Source of the DNA: Didymella arachidicola
Taxonomy: Eukaryota > Ascomycota > Dothideomycetes > Pleosporales > Didymellaceae
Direction of reading: 5' to 3'
NCBI GenBank assembly: GCA_016630955.3
Contig: CM049985.1
Span: forward strand, 2,852,001-2,916,000
DNA length: 64,000 nt
In this document: positions 1-10,532 of the stretch, one piece after another
How the letters are laid out: each line of letters starts with the position of its first letter
How positions within the stretch are numbered: the first letter of the stretch is position 1
Made by a program: the position numbers and the translations under genes
The notes under the pieces: generated by a model
The model's database searches: none
What the model was told of the DNA's origin: nothing
Seen by the model: the letters and a program-made list of their open reading frames with translations, nothing else

Positions 1-803
1 CGCAGTACGCCGCGTATCCCGACCGCGAGTGGAACGCGCACATCAACGGCGTGCTGCGGGCCATGGGCGCGACAGCCGAGCCGAAGAGTCTGTTCGATAT
101 GTTTGCGGGCGCGGGGGATACGTATCTGCAGTACGGCGTGCCTGGGTTCGAGTACCCGCGCAGCGATCTTCGGGACCGAATGCGGTTCGTTGGCGCGCCG
201 GTTGCGGTGGGGATCGCGGATCGCGCGCTGCCTGCTTGGTGGGATGAGGTTCTTGAAGCGAAGAAAGGCGGCAAGACGGTTGTCGCTGTGACGCCCAGCA
301 GCGTCATATATGACAATAACGTGCTTGTTGTGCCGGCGCTGGAGGCGTTGAGAGACAGGGACGACGTGATTGTAGTTGCAACGCTGGTAAATTCCGACGT
401 TGACAGTCTCGACTTTGATATCCCCCGGAATGCGAGGGTGACGAAGTTCATCCCGCTGGATCTCGCGTTGCCGCATGTTGATGTGCTGATCACGAATGGT
501 GGGTATGGAACTGTGCAGCAGGCGGTCAAGGCTGGCGTGCCCATGATTGTATCTGGCGTTGGGCAGGACAAGCTGCATACTGGTGGCATCATAAACTATG
601 TTGGGAATGGGATCTACGAGGCTGTGCATCAAACAGACAAGGAGATGCTGAAAAGGGCTTTCGAGGAGATGATGAGGAACGACAGTTATAGGGCGAAAAG
701 TGAGGCGCTCGCAAAGGAGTACAAGCAGTACAACGCTGTTGAGATTGCGGATGTCGAGATCCAGAGGGCTGTAAAGGAGGCTTTGGCGTCGAAGCCTACA
801 TAG
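1..803 (+). CDS. UDP-glycosyltransferase, MGT/GT1-like (5' partial)
   Basis: The C-terminal half of a family 1 glycosyltransferase. The frame is open from base 3 and passes the left edge, so the N-terminal acceptor-binding domain lies outside; about 266 residues are visible to the TAG at 801-803. The donor-binding signature is clear around bases 470-580: DVLITNGGYGTVQQAVKAG followed by VPMIVSGVGQDK, which matches the GG(Y/H)GT nucleotide-sugar pocket of macrolide- and sterol-type GT1 enzymes. An alpha/beta Rossmann-like pattern (VVAVTPSS, VIVVATL) precedes it. Family knowledge predicts transfer of a UDP-sugar to a small lipophilic acceptor; the acceptor cannot be read from sequence. No intron is seen in the visible part. 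It is convergent with the DHODH gene 140 nt downstream. Confidence 0.8.
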   Translation, partial: QYAAYPDREWNAHINGVLRAMGATAEPKSLFDMFAGAGDTYLQYGVPGFEYPRSDLRDRMRFVGAPVAVGIADRALPAWWDEVLEAKKGGKTVVAVTPSSVIYDNNVLVVPALEALRDRDDVIVVATLVNSDVDSLDFDIPRNARVTKFIPLDLALPHVDVLITNGGYGTVQQAVKAGVPMIVSGVGQDKLHTGGIINYVGNGIYEAVHQTDKEMLKRAFEEMMRNDSYRAKSEALAKEYKQYNAVEIADVEIQRAVKEALASKPT

Positions 804-943
804 GGAGGTTGATCAGCGGTCATTGGCGAGGACCCTGCAGTATGATGAGCAGCTGCACACACAATATACGAAACTCGCCTCTAATTAGAAATCTGTGTAA
901 GGAGTACTCAACGCTCAATTCGAGGACCATCTACAAGTACACA

Positions 944-2575
944 TCACCTCCCTGGCACAGACTCCTCGTTCTTCGTTGCTGTCTTCTGCTTGGCCGCTTC
1001 GTCTCTCATCTCTTGCTTGATCCTGCTGATGGTGCCTGCACCGCCGTAGATGAGCGCTGTGTAGACCTGGGCTACGCTTGCACCAGCGTCAAGAATCTGC
1101 CGCGCCTGGCGACCGTTTGTGATACCGCCGGTGGCGAAGATGACCTTGCGAGGCGCATTGGGCGCGGGTGCTGCGTCTGGTGTGGACTGGACGGTCACGC
1201 TGGGTGCAGATTCGGAGAGATCGTCGAATGCTGATGTGGGAGCTGGTGTGTCAAGATCGACCGTCGTCTTTGTCATCGAAGATGGTTCTGTAGACTCGGA
1301 CTCTGCACTGGTGGGTGCAGGCAGTCGCTTTGGCCCGTCATCGAGCGCCTTCCTGTACTTGGTGACTAGAGCGAGCGTGCGCTCAAACATCTGTGGGCCG
1401 GAGTACCCTCCTTGCTCAAGGAGAACCCTTGCCTCGTGAGGGGGAAGCTGGTATCCCGCAGGTAGAGGGTCAGGTCTCTTCTTTGTTGTGTTACCAACGA
1501 TGACGCCGTCGACACCAGAATCCCAGACAGCCTCGACGATGCCGGAGATCTGCTCCTCTGTGTCCTCGTCCGGGCTGACCTTGACCATGATGGCAGGCTT
1601 GGTCTTGCGATCAAGCTTAGCCACCGCCCCCACGACGCCGTTCAACAACCGGGTCAGAGGCTCAGCATTTTGCAGTGTGCGAAGTCCAGGTGTATTGGGC
1701 GAGGAGACATTGACAACAAGGATGTCAGCGTACTTGCCAACGTGTCCAACAGCAGTCGCGTAGTCGCGGACAACGGCATCAATGTCGTTCTCGGACGTTG
1801 TCTTGTTCTTAGCCACCTGGACAGCCATAAGCCTGCCCTGCTTCAGAGAGCCAGGAGGGACACCAGCCTCGCCGTTGAGCACAGCCCTCTCCGCCTCTTC
1901 CCCAAGACCAAAGCCCTCGTGGTATGCAAACTCCCTGACGCGCTGGCGCAGTCGCTGCGCAACAGTCTCAGCGCCCTCGGAGTTGAATCCATAACGATTG
2001 ATGAGCGCGTTCTGACTGGGAAGTCTGAACACACGCGGCTTGGGGTTGCCTTCTTGCGGCAGTAACGTGATGGCTCCGACTTCGACCAGACCTGCGCCCA
2101 TCTCCAGCAGGGGCGTTGGTACCTCTGCGCCCTTGTCGATGCCAGCTGATGTTCCAATGGGGTTCGCCAATGTGTGGCCGAAGACGTTGACGGCGAGATC
2201 GCCCTTTGTGTCGGCGTCACCCCGTTCTCTGGGGTTCAAGCCGAAGCTGTGCAGAGCGACAAGGATGCGAGTGCCGGCATGGTGCGCGTCCTCGCCGTCT
2301 GGGTAGATTTGGCGCAGAGCAGGCACGACCAGCCATTCGTGGATGCTCGAACGGGTGTCGGTGACATAGAGGTAGCCGAAGGAAAGGCCAACGGTGAGCA
2401 GGGTGCCGTACACGAAGTTCTTCGTGCGGCTGCCAGCTGACTTGACGTTCGTCGCGGCCTCGTTCGCGGCTATCGTTGCGGATCGTGAAGGGTGCAGGCC
2501 GGATCGCTGGGAGAGACGAGCGCGCGCAATCGTCGGTCGCACGCGTAGGGCGCGCATGGTTGCGGCCGTGTTCAT
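944..2575 (-). CDS. pyrE: Dihydroorotate dehydrogenase (quinone), mitochondrial, class 2
   Basis: Oxidises dihydroorotate to orotate with ubiquinone in the fourth step of pyrimidine synthesis, at the inner mitochondrial membrane. The 543-residue single-exon product starts at ATG 2573-2575. It has an Arg-rich, acid-poor presequence (1-50), one membrane helix (about 53-70), the FMN barrel with NPIGTSAGIDKGAEV (138-152), a substrate region NRYGFNSEG (193-201), the class 2 catalytic serine motif NVSSPNTPG (289-297), and a C-terminal FATGGITNGRQA phosphate-binding segment. A Ser/Thr/Pro-rich, acidic insertion of about 65 residues (413-476) interrupts the barrel before the last FMN-binding strands, making the protein longer than typical class 2 enzymes. 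The symbol follows Aspergillus usage. Confidence 0.93.
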   Translation of the reverse strand: MNTAATMRALRVRPTIARARLSQRSGLHPSRSATIAANEAATNVKSAGSRTKNFVYGTLLTVGLSFGYLYVTDTRSSIHEWLVVPALRQIYPDGEDAHHAGTRILVALHSFGLNPRERGDADTKGDLAVNVFGHTLANPIGTSAGIDKGAEVPTPLLEMGAGLVEVGAITLLPQEGNPKPRVFRLPSQNALINRYGFNSEGAETVAQRLRQRVREFAYHEGFGLGEEAERAVLNGEAGVPPGSLKQGRLMAVQVAKNKTTSENDIDAVVRDYATAVGHVGKYADILVVNVSSPNTPGLRTLQNAEPLTRLLNGVVGAVAKLDRKTKPAIMVKVSPDEDTEEQISGIVEAVWDSGVDGVIVGNTTKKRPDPLPAGYQLPPHEARVLLEQGGYSGPQMFERTLALVTKYRKALDDGPKRLPAPTSAESESTEPSSMTKTTVDLDTPAPTSAFDDLSESAPSVTVQSTPDAAPAPNAPRKVIFATGGITNGRQARQILDAGASVAQVYTALIYGGAGTISRIKQEMRDEAAKQKTATKNEESVPGR

Positions 2576-3518
2576 TGCAGTGGGCTCGAGCTACAGCTCA
2601 GTCGATGGTTGCTGGCGCCGCAATTGCTGGGCGAAGATGTTGGGACCCTGGCGGTCGTGCTTGGCAGGAACACAACTATATTGGAAATGAAGTCTACCAT
2701 TCATCGTTGCTTAGAGTACCTCTGTTTACTGGTGAAAGCATCTAGACATAGGTCGAATCGGTAGACAGTGTATATCTGAGCTCAGAATACCATATGATAT
2801 AAGCCAAACATAGAGCAGTTCCTACTTGGTATGGCAGCGTTCAAGTGCAAGCTTGAGAGGTGATTCAAGCATGCGCATTATCCATATCGTCTCCAGGCTG
2901 TGGGAACTGCTCCAGATCTAGATTCTCGAAAGCGCTCGAAACCATTCTGTACAGTCTCGTTGTTTACCCTACGCTATCACATATTGTGATTGTTGGCGTG
3001 CTTGTGCTGTCTATGATCGACCAAACATGAGAGCCTCGCTGATGGTTCGGGCAAGATCGGATCAGATTGTGCCGAGGAGAATGACGTGGTGCCACTGTTC
3101 CGTCACGGATCTCCCCATCCAACTCCGGTCTCGCAAATCTCCCACATATACATCTGACACTTTCACCATCACGAAGATTCCATCTTTTATCGCCCTGTCG
3201 CTTAGCGATCGCAGATCCTTCTTCTACGTAATCTGGCTCCTTTTGGAAGAGTGTTGATGCTGAAACTTGGCTGTCGCACAACTCTGCAACAACTGAAACG
3301 AGATCACGCGTATCCGGCAGCGAAGGCCTGGGGGCGGCGAGCTGCCAAGATCAGGCGACGAGCGTCACAAGATCCTTGCATCTGGACAGCGGCTGTCACA
3401 TCGCTGTCACTACTGCTCCGTATAAGCCCAGGAGTCACTCGAACACCGGCCAATGCGAGTTGTTCGTAGCTAGACACATCGAACGACTGATCGAATGCGC
3501 ACGTAGAGAAACACCAAG
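2576..3518. other. Intergenic region, no gene recognised
   Basis: About 940 nt between the divergent DHODH and F-box-like genes. It should contain both promoters. The short open frames on either strand lack recognisable motifs and are broken often by stops; I see no RNA gene. Confidence 0.5.
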
Positions 3519-4511
3519 ATGCCAGACTTCTTCGGTCTGCCGCGCGAGCTACGAGACTTGATATACACATGTGTCATCACATGGTCGCTCCCACGGCCTC
3601 GACCTGAGGATATAGAAGACCACAGGTGGCGCCATATTCATGAGCCTGGAAGTATACTTTCCGGAGAATACAACTGTGCATACTCCACAGACACAATTCC
3701 AGGCACATGTGCCAACCTGCTTGCATGCAGTCGCCAGGTCAACCTCGAGCTTACTCAAGCAATCGAAAGAGCAAAGAGAAAGGGACACTTGATAGCTAGG
3801 CTTGACTGCATCGCCACCGATGAGAGCATGCATGCATTTTCGTGGCTTTCATTACCCATCGTGACGAACAGGCAAACTGAACAAGAAGGAAAGACCAACG
3901 TGCTGGTTTCCTGGGCAGATCGTATACTCCACACGCCACAGAGGATGCTGAACCTCAGTATCAGCAGTAGAAGTTCAAGCCCTAATCGCTCGATCACGAC
4001 GACTGTCCTCCAGAATCTCTGGATCGATATCAGGATCCATGGCAACCGGACTGCGAAGTGGGCATTAAACCCGTGCCCACCTGAGCGCACATCTTGGGCA
4101 ATATGTGCAGCGTTGAAAAGGCTCTTCGATGGTGATGTGCTCATGCGTCCCATCGATGCCACAACCACCCCTGGTCCTTCCTCAAATAGTGTCGTTATCG
4201 ACGAGTTGGTTTTAAACGTGGTCCCCCCGAGCGGACCCAAGAATGCGTGGTTGGCTGAGGACTACCCACTCGACGTTGCCACGTACGGAGTAGTGCATCC
4301 ACGAACGGTGGCCAAAGAACTTTTGGACATGTGGAATATCATTTGGACCGGTGAGCATTTTAAAGGCGCTCACTACCATGTTCTTTTAGAGCGCATCAAG
4401 AGAGTAAAAATACGTGTAGACGGGGAGACGTGGCGGGTCCGAGAGCTTGGGATGGAGCTGGAAAGAGGACAGGCAGAGCGTAGAAGGATCGCGATGCGCG
4501 GAATTTGGTGA
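3519..4511 (+). CDS. Hypothetical protein with F-box-like N-terminus
   Basis: A 330-residue intronless reading frame from ATG 3519, the first in-frame ATG of an otherwise open stretch. It begins FFGLPRELRDLIYTCVI, the (L/F)P-E-(L/I)R-x-x-I(Y/F) pattern of the many Dothideomycete orphan proteins with a degenerate F-box-like head. The rest shows no catalytic motif: no signal peptide, no membrane helix, and a basic C-terminal helix rich in Arg and Glu. Family knowledge would suggest substrate recognition in an SCF ubiquitin ligase, but many of these proteins lack a proven Skp1 contact, so function is open. The gene stands alone between two long non-coding stretches. Confidence 0.7.
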   Translation: MPDFFGLPRELRDLIYTCVITWSLPRPRPEDIEDHRWRHIHEPGSILSGEYNCAYSTDTIPGTCANLLACSRQVNLELTQAIERAKRKGHLIARLDCIATDESMHAFSWLSLPIVTNRQTEQEGKTNVLVSWADRILHTPQRMLNLSISSRSSSPNRSITTTVLQNLWIDIRIHGNRTAKWALNPCPPERTSWAICAALKRLFDGDVLMRPIDATTTPGPSSNSVVIDELVLNVVPPSGPKNAWLAEDYPLDVATYGVVHPRTVAKELLDMWNIIWTGEHFKGAHYHVLLERIKRVKIRVDGETWRVRELGMELERGQAERRRIAMRGIW

Positions 4512-6086
4512 CTTTATGTGTCCTGTATGCTTTCGAGTATTTTGTAGACATCAAATGGGCGAGTTGGCGTTGTAGAGCGTTGGTTGAGGTCCGAATGGCG
4601 TTCGGTTAGGACGGTTCAAACGGCAGCTTCGTCCAGTACTACCGCTGCACCCCACACTTCTAGAAGAAGCTGACCCAGAATTGTATGGAAAACCCTTGTC
4701 ATCTTTGAATCTGGGGTAGCTCATGCCTTTGCGTCAGAAGTTGTGGTCGTGCTTGCTCCTACTTCTGCGTACCGGACGCTACGCCCATGCAGCAGCAATG
4801 TTTACCAAATAACATCAGAATACCACCGAGCTGCTCTTGCGCACGACAGTCGACACCGACACGAATACCCGTCAGCTTTTCTGCGCATTTCTTTGCTATC
4901 ATCGTCCCCCTGCTAATCGACAGCCGCCTAGGGCTCACCCAACGACACACGCTACTCCTACCATTCGTGTGTCGCCTCCGCCCCACCGCCGATCGTTGAC
5001 AACTGTCAATCTATTTCGATCGATACGGCGGCCAACAAGCTGTATCTCAATTGTTAGATTCTCGAAGCTGCAACATCATGACAGACGGTATGCGCTACGG
5101 TACGGTGACCGACTCGTGCTGTCGGGCACGCCTAGGCTTTCCCTCCAGGGTCAAGACCGCCATGTGGCAGAACTCATCTTGGATGGCCGCCCGACGACCC
5201 CGATCCGTATGGAAATGTTGTCGAGGTGGCTGCCGAGGATGGAATTGTTGAATTTCACTGCAATCGTTCCTATTCGTTGTGACATTGCCAAGGGTAATCT
5301 TGTAAGCCGCGGCACCGGCTCGGCCCTGCACGAGACTGTTGACGTCCTGATCGGCTTGGAACTTGAGGCGGAGTCACATCTCGGCTGTCAACAATGCAAA
5401 GACCACGCGTCGCCATCTGCATATTTGTGCGCGATGTGGACTCGATTCGTATGAGATCGATCATCGATGCGTTCGCTGGCCTCCCACTTCTAGGAATTGT
5501 GTCGAGTTGCGCGGCATCGTCGGTGATGAGATGCATTGTCGCAGTTTGTACGCTGACAGGCCAAGCCCGCAAAAATGTCCAAGGAGCGTTTCATGAAACA
5601 GCATCCACGGTTTGTCCTTGCTGGACTAGGAGACACCTGCGCACGTCGCCCGTGAATGGTCAGTCGGTGGCTGAGAGATCCACAGACCATTGGCCAGACG
5701 GCTGTTACGCAACGCCTTGCTCAGGGGCACGTCGGTTCGTATGCAGGGGCCGCATACAAAGTCACCGTTTTGCAGGTGGCCGCGCGATCCTGACACCGAA
5801 GCGGGAGCTCCAGTGGAGTGGGTGTCGGGGCATTTTACAAGACAAGGAATTTTGTGCAAGGTGCTGTTATAAATAAGGAGTGACCGGGCCCGCGAGATCT
5901 CCACTTTGAGCGCGTGGTCCTCGATTTCCTCAATCGTGACTTTCATCTTCTTCATTTCTTTGTCACATTCACTCTCACCTCCCGCCAGCAGCAAACCGTT
6001 ACTCGCACACAGGCTTATTGCCACCTCCCTACACTCGCTACTATTGCTGGGCAGTTCCACTACTTCTGATCACACCCACGCTCACA
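4512..6086. other. Intergenic region, no gene recognised
   Basis: About 1.57 kb. Several overlapping short open frames occur on both strands (for example 4837-5454 plus and 5626-6060 minus), but none has a recognisable domain, a convincing ATG or splice sites that extend it. The last 200 nt before the bestrophin ATG are C/T-rich with repeated CACAC/CTCAC, as expected of a fungal promoter and leader. Confidence 0.4.
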
Positions 6087-7681
6087 ATGGCGGCATCTTC
6101 TGTGTCGACGGGTGCCGAAACCCTTAAGCCCAGCAACATTGAGATCCCTACCACGAACAGCACAATTGCGGCGGAAGATGAGGGTCCCTTATCGCCGCGC
6201 TCATGGCGACACCGAACAGTCACTTACCAACCTCCTTCGCGCATACAGACAACAGGCAGTCTCGATGCTGAAGACTACTTCGTATGTCCCGAGCCAGCAC
6301 CAAACAAGAGTGGTGTGCTAATAACCTCAGATCGGTCCTCGCGATATGGCCAAGCACTCGAAGTGGCCCTTCTTTATGCGCATGCATGGCTCTGTGCTGC
6401 CAAAGATGCTCATTCCCCTCATTGTTGTGACCCTCTGGTCTACCTTGATTACTTGCATTTCCAAGTTCCTTCATCCTCTCAATGTCAGCAACTTGCTGCT
6501 TACCGTTCTTGGTTTCGTCGTCGGTCTCGCAATTTCTTTCCGCACTAGCTCCGCCTATGAGCGTTACATGGAGGGCAGAAAGTATTGGAGTCAGCTTCAA
6601 TTAGTCAGCCATAATTTGGCTCGTACTATCTGGATTCACACCGATGAGCGTGAGGGCGAGCTGGGCAAGCACGATCTCTTGGCTAAGCTGTAGGTGTTTC
6701 AAGTCTGTCCACGTTACATTCCTAACTCTGAATAGTACCGCTCTGAACCTTCTCAATGCCTACGCCTGTGCAATCAAGCACAGACTCCGATTCGAGCCCG
6801 GAATCGACTATCCTGATCTGAAGGAGCGCATTGAGTACCTTGACACATTCGCCAAGGCCGCCGAAGTCGACATCCCTAAGGCTCGCGAGTACAGCAAGCT
6901 GAAGTCCACCGGCGAATACTTGGGCGTTACCTTTGCTGAGTCGAATCCCCGCAAGAGGATTAAGCGCTCTAAGAAGCCTCTCGGTAACCTGCCTCTTGAG
7001 ATTTTGAACCACTTCTCTTCGTACGTTCACAGCATCATCAACAACGAGACCCTGAAGATTGGCCTCTACCAGAACCAAGCTAGTAAGTTCCGATCAAACT
7101 CAGGATTATGTCATAAAAGCTCACACATACCAGTCACTGGTGTCGTCGCCCTCAACGAATGCCTCGTCGGCCTGGACCGTGTCCTCAATACTCCCCTCCC
7201 TATCGCCTACTCGATTGCCATCTCCCAGATCACTTGGGTGTATGTCATGGTCCTGCCCTTCCAGCTCTTCGCTTCGTTGGAATGGATCACAATCCCCGGA
7301 ACCATTTTCGCTGCATACATCATCCTGGGTCTGTCCGCCATCGGCCGCGAAATCGAGAACCCATTCGGCCACGATGTGAACGACCTGCCGCTTGAGGCCT
7401 TCTGCGAGGAGCTCGAAATGGATATCGACTGCATCACCGCTCAGCCTGCGCCCGTCACTGCTGAGTTTATGACCCGCGAAGGAAACATGCCCATCTGGCC
7501 CCTCAGTTACAAGAGCTTCAATGGCTGGGCCGCGCGTAGCAAGCAGGACGTCCGTGATGCGCTGCTGACAAAGACCAAGGCCGATATGCAGGTCAGAAAG
7601 AGTTTCGCCGTTGCACGAGCCGAGACCGACGTCGACGAGAAAGCGGCCAATCAGGTGCAGCAGCAGCACCAGGAAGCATAA
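6087..7681 (+). CDS. Bestrophin-type anion channel (RFP-TM family)
   Basis: Predicted multi-pass chloride/anion channel of the fungal bestrophin family. Four exons: 6087-6281, 6331-6689, 6736-7082 and 7134-7681, giving 482 residues. Donors are GTATGT, GTAGGT and GTAAGT; the first two introns also show good branch sites (GCTAATAAC, CCTAAC). The joins restore one frame: DYF to IGPRDMAKHSKWPFF, then LAKL to TALNLLNAY, then QNQA to ITGVVALNEC. The core includes SFRTSSAYERYMEGRKYW, a bestrophin hallmark after the second hydrophobic segment, a hydrophobic hairpin around PIAYSIAISQITWVYVMVL, and the conserved ENPFGHDVNDLPL Ca-clasp-like acidic stretch. The N-terminus (1-60) is polar and cytosolic. 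ATG 6087 is chosen because it has good context (CACAATGG) and leads directly into exon 1. Confidence 0.9.
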
Positions 7682-8598
7682 CGTGTCAGTGGGACGAGGA
7701 GTAGGAGATGAGTGCGGTAGATTGTACGAGGGCATGGAACGTCAACCAGTCTTTCTCTCTTTCCTGCGTGCATAGCGATGGGTCATGGCGTTATTGTTTG
7801 CTTCCGACTTCCTCTTCTCCCTGCAAAGAATCTCCGGCACCGTGCTGTTGAGCAGTGTTATATTAAGTAGTGGAGGCTGTGCCTATGTGCCAGCGCTCGC
7901 ATTGGACTCAGTAAAAATTGTCAATTATTTCACGTCGCGTCTTCTCTGTTGCTACTGAAAGCCATTCGGCCAAATCATCTTTGGATGACTGCTCTGGGCG
8001 TATCGCGAATATCTCGAGTATTGGCGCATACATCGACTGGATATACAGTACCATCTCGCTAGAGTGGGAGGGAGATTGGAAAGCCAGGCAGCTAGCCCTC
8101 AAAGGCAAGAAACTCGCTTCAATCGTCCAATAACCTCTCAGCTTCTCCCAGATCCATACTAGCTTGTCCTCATTTGAAAAGCGAAATTGTACGATACTCT
8201 ACCGCCTACGCAGCCGAGCTTGCAGAAAAGGTGACTGTCAACCCGGTCTCGGTAGGCTGCGTAATTGAAACTGGGCTGAGCAACTGCATAGAGAGGGAAA
8301 TATCCCGTTGCTCAGCAACGCGCACCGCTCTCTGCTGTGAGACCATGCATCGATGGGGAAGAAATGATAGAGGCGGCAAAAGATCTTGGTAGGCGACCAG
8401 CGTATATGGTGAGACAGCGGCTACTGGCAGTACGTCGAACGACGGGGAGTGAGGTAGTGCAACAGGCCGAGGCATGATGGTAAGGTCATGACAGCAGGTT
8501 TCTAGGAACAAGTTGCGACAACAGGCGAAGTATACATTCACCGAGTCGGTACAATAGACAGCGCTGCTAATCTATACACTCCACACCGGCTCGACCAC
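7682..8598. other. Intergenic region, no gene recognised
   Basis: About 0.9 kb between the 3' ends of the bestrophin and GH1 genes, which are convergent. It should hold two 3' UTRs and terminators. Short frames at 7918-8133 and 8206-8541 carry no recognised motif. Confidence 0.5.
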
Positions 8599-10532
8599 TC
8601 AAGCTTTTTGCCTGCGACTCTCAATGAAGTCGACAAAGTCAAAGAAGCTCTTCTTGTAGTTCCTCACCTGCGTCGTACGATTGACAGTCTGAATTCCAAA
8701 GTGCGCCTCAAAGTCGCCGAACTCCCAGTTATCCGCAAAGCTCCAAGCAAAGGCTCCAATGAACTGCACACCATCTTCCCAGATCGCCTTCAGCCCTTCG
8801 TTGAGGTAGTGCTGATAGTACTGGCTTCTCGGACTATCAAACAATTGGTCCTTCAGTTCTTTGTCTGCCTCTCCGAACACAGGTGTACCGAATTCTGTAA
8901 TCGCCACAGGGGCCTTGAATGTGTTCCAGAGATAGTTGAGATATGTGCGGAGGTACGTGGGTGTAGTGTACACATATGACTGGCTGCGGTAGCCGATGTT
9001 CCACTGAGTGTCGTGTACTGTCGTGCTCTGAGTAACGCAATAGGGGCGCAGAGGGTGTGTGATGTTCGCAGCACATTCAGCAATAGAGCTGTTCGGAGGC
9101 GGACTGACAACTGTTGCAGTGTATGGCTGGATGGACAAGAAATCTGCGGTGCCGTTGAGATAGGCAAGATCTGAGGCGGTCAGGGGTACGTAATCGGCGA
9201 CCGTCATCTTGTAAGAGTCTGGGTAATCTATTCCAAGGAAAATAGGGTTTGCGAAGGTGGCGAGCTGGAACGAGTTGAAGTGGTTGGCAGCGTCGACATC
9301 AGCTGGAACTCCAGGGTCGCGGGGAACTCCGAAATTGTTATTGAAAGTTAGTGAGATCTTTCCTGTACCTTTGATTTCCTCATGGTAGAAGTGGTAGAGG
9401 CGAGCATGAGCCTTGATAATAGTATTGATGGACTTCCCATTCCTCGCACCAAGTAGTGGCTCATTGAAGGTCCAAAAGATCGGTACGCGATCAGCGAAGT
9501 GAGTCATAACAATCTTGCCATAGTTGACGAAGGCATCCTCGTACGACACATTCTTGTAAGAATTCTGGAAGCCGGCGTCCGCATACCCAATGCCACCAGT
9601 ATTTGGAGCAATGGTGGTATCCGATATATTCGAATAGAACTGAAGCGGAGAATCGGTGTGGAGAAGCATAATCGCTGGCTTCATGCCTTTTTCCAGAACA
9701 AAATTGATGAGATCGTTATAATGGTCCAGACCTTGCTTGTTGACAGGCGTTCCGGGTAACACAAACGGTAAGATGCGCGACCAGGGGATCGAGAATCGGT
9801 AATACTGTATTCCCATTGCGGCGATCCTCTCGATATCTTGTTTGTACAGGTAGTAGTTCTCGTTCGTGATAAAATTTGACGCCGAATTTGGATTGAGTAG
9901 CGAAGTTACATCGGTGTACACTGGCGTCCGGCCCTCGTCTGCGATTGCGCCCTCGATTTGAGTGGCACTGCCCGCCTATGTAATAGTCAGCCATCACCTA
10001 CTTAGGGTCTCAGTGTGAAACTTACAACTCCCATCATGAATTCGTGTGGAAAGGTGTAGCATTCCCGAGGTGCGAGGTACTCTGGTGGAGGGAGAATGAG
10101 CTCGCTCGTTGGGACCGCTGTAGGCTCTACTGTGGTTGAGTAGATACCGCGCGTAAAGTTTGTCCACGATACTGTGGTCCACAGGGCCGTCCACGAAGCA
10201 TTGCCATACGGCACTCCGATATCTGATGCTGTCGCATTCGACGAAGGGTCCCAATTGCCCCATTGCGTTGTTGTCAGGCTTGGTACGAGGCTACTCAAGG
10301 ATGCATATGGAGGAGCATATGTCGTGGTCGTTGTCGGAGCTGGCCGTGAAGTCGCTGTCCGAACCGTCTCTGTCTGTGTGAAACTGAATTCACGGAAAGA
10401 GTATACCGGGGTAGCTGTCGCATAGCTTTCATTGGAAGCACATTGAGGCCGCGAAGACGGTCCATTGACAGGTATGTAAATCTGCTGGGCGACAGCGATG
10501 CTGCCGGCCACAAGTACAGACAGAAGCTTCAT
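8599..10532 (-). CDS. Secreted family 1 glycoside hydrolase (beta-glucosidase-like)
   Basis: Predicted retaining beta-glycosidase, probably extracellular. Two exons, 10026-10532 and 8599-9975, with a 50-nt intron (GTAAGT...TAG), give 627 residues; the join makes FMMGVAGSATQIEGA, the GH1 N-terminal signature. ATG 10530-10532 is chosen because it starts a clean signal peptide (MKLLSVLVAGSIAVA); an ATG/GTG further up would spoil it. Residues 20-155 form a Ser/Thr/Pro-rich, N-glycosylation-prone extension absent from typical GH1 enzymes. The acid/base Glu is in TFNEP (about 341). The nucleophile motif reads ITEFG (Glu about 530) where most GH1 have TENG, and the usual HWDLP is HTDSP. Both catalytic Glu are present, so activity is expected, but substrate choice may differ. 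Confidence 0.88.
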
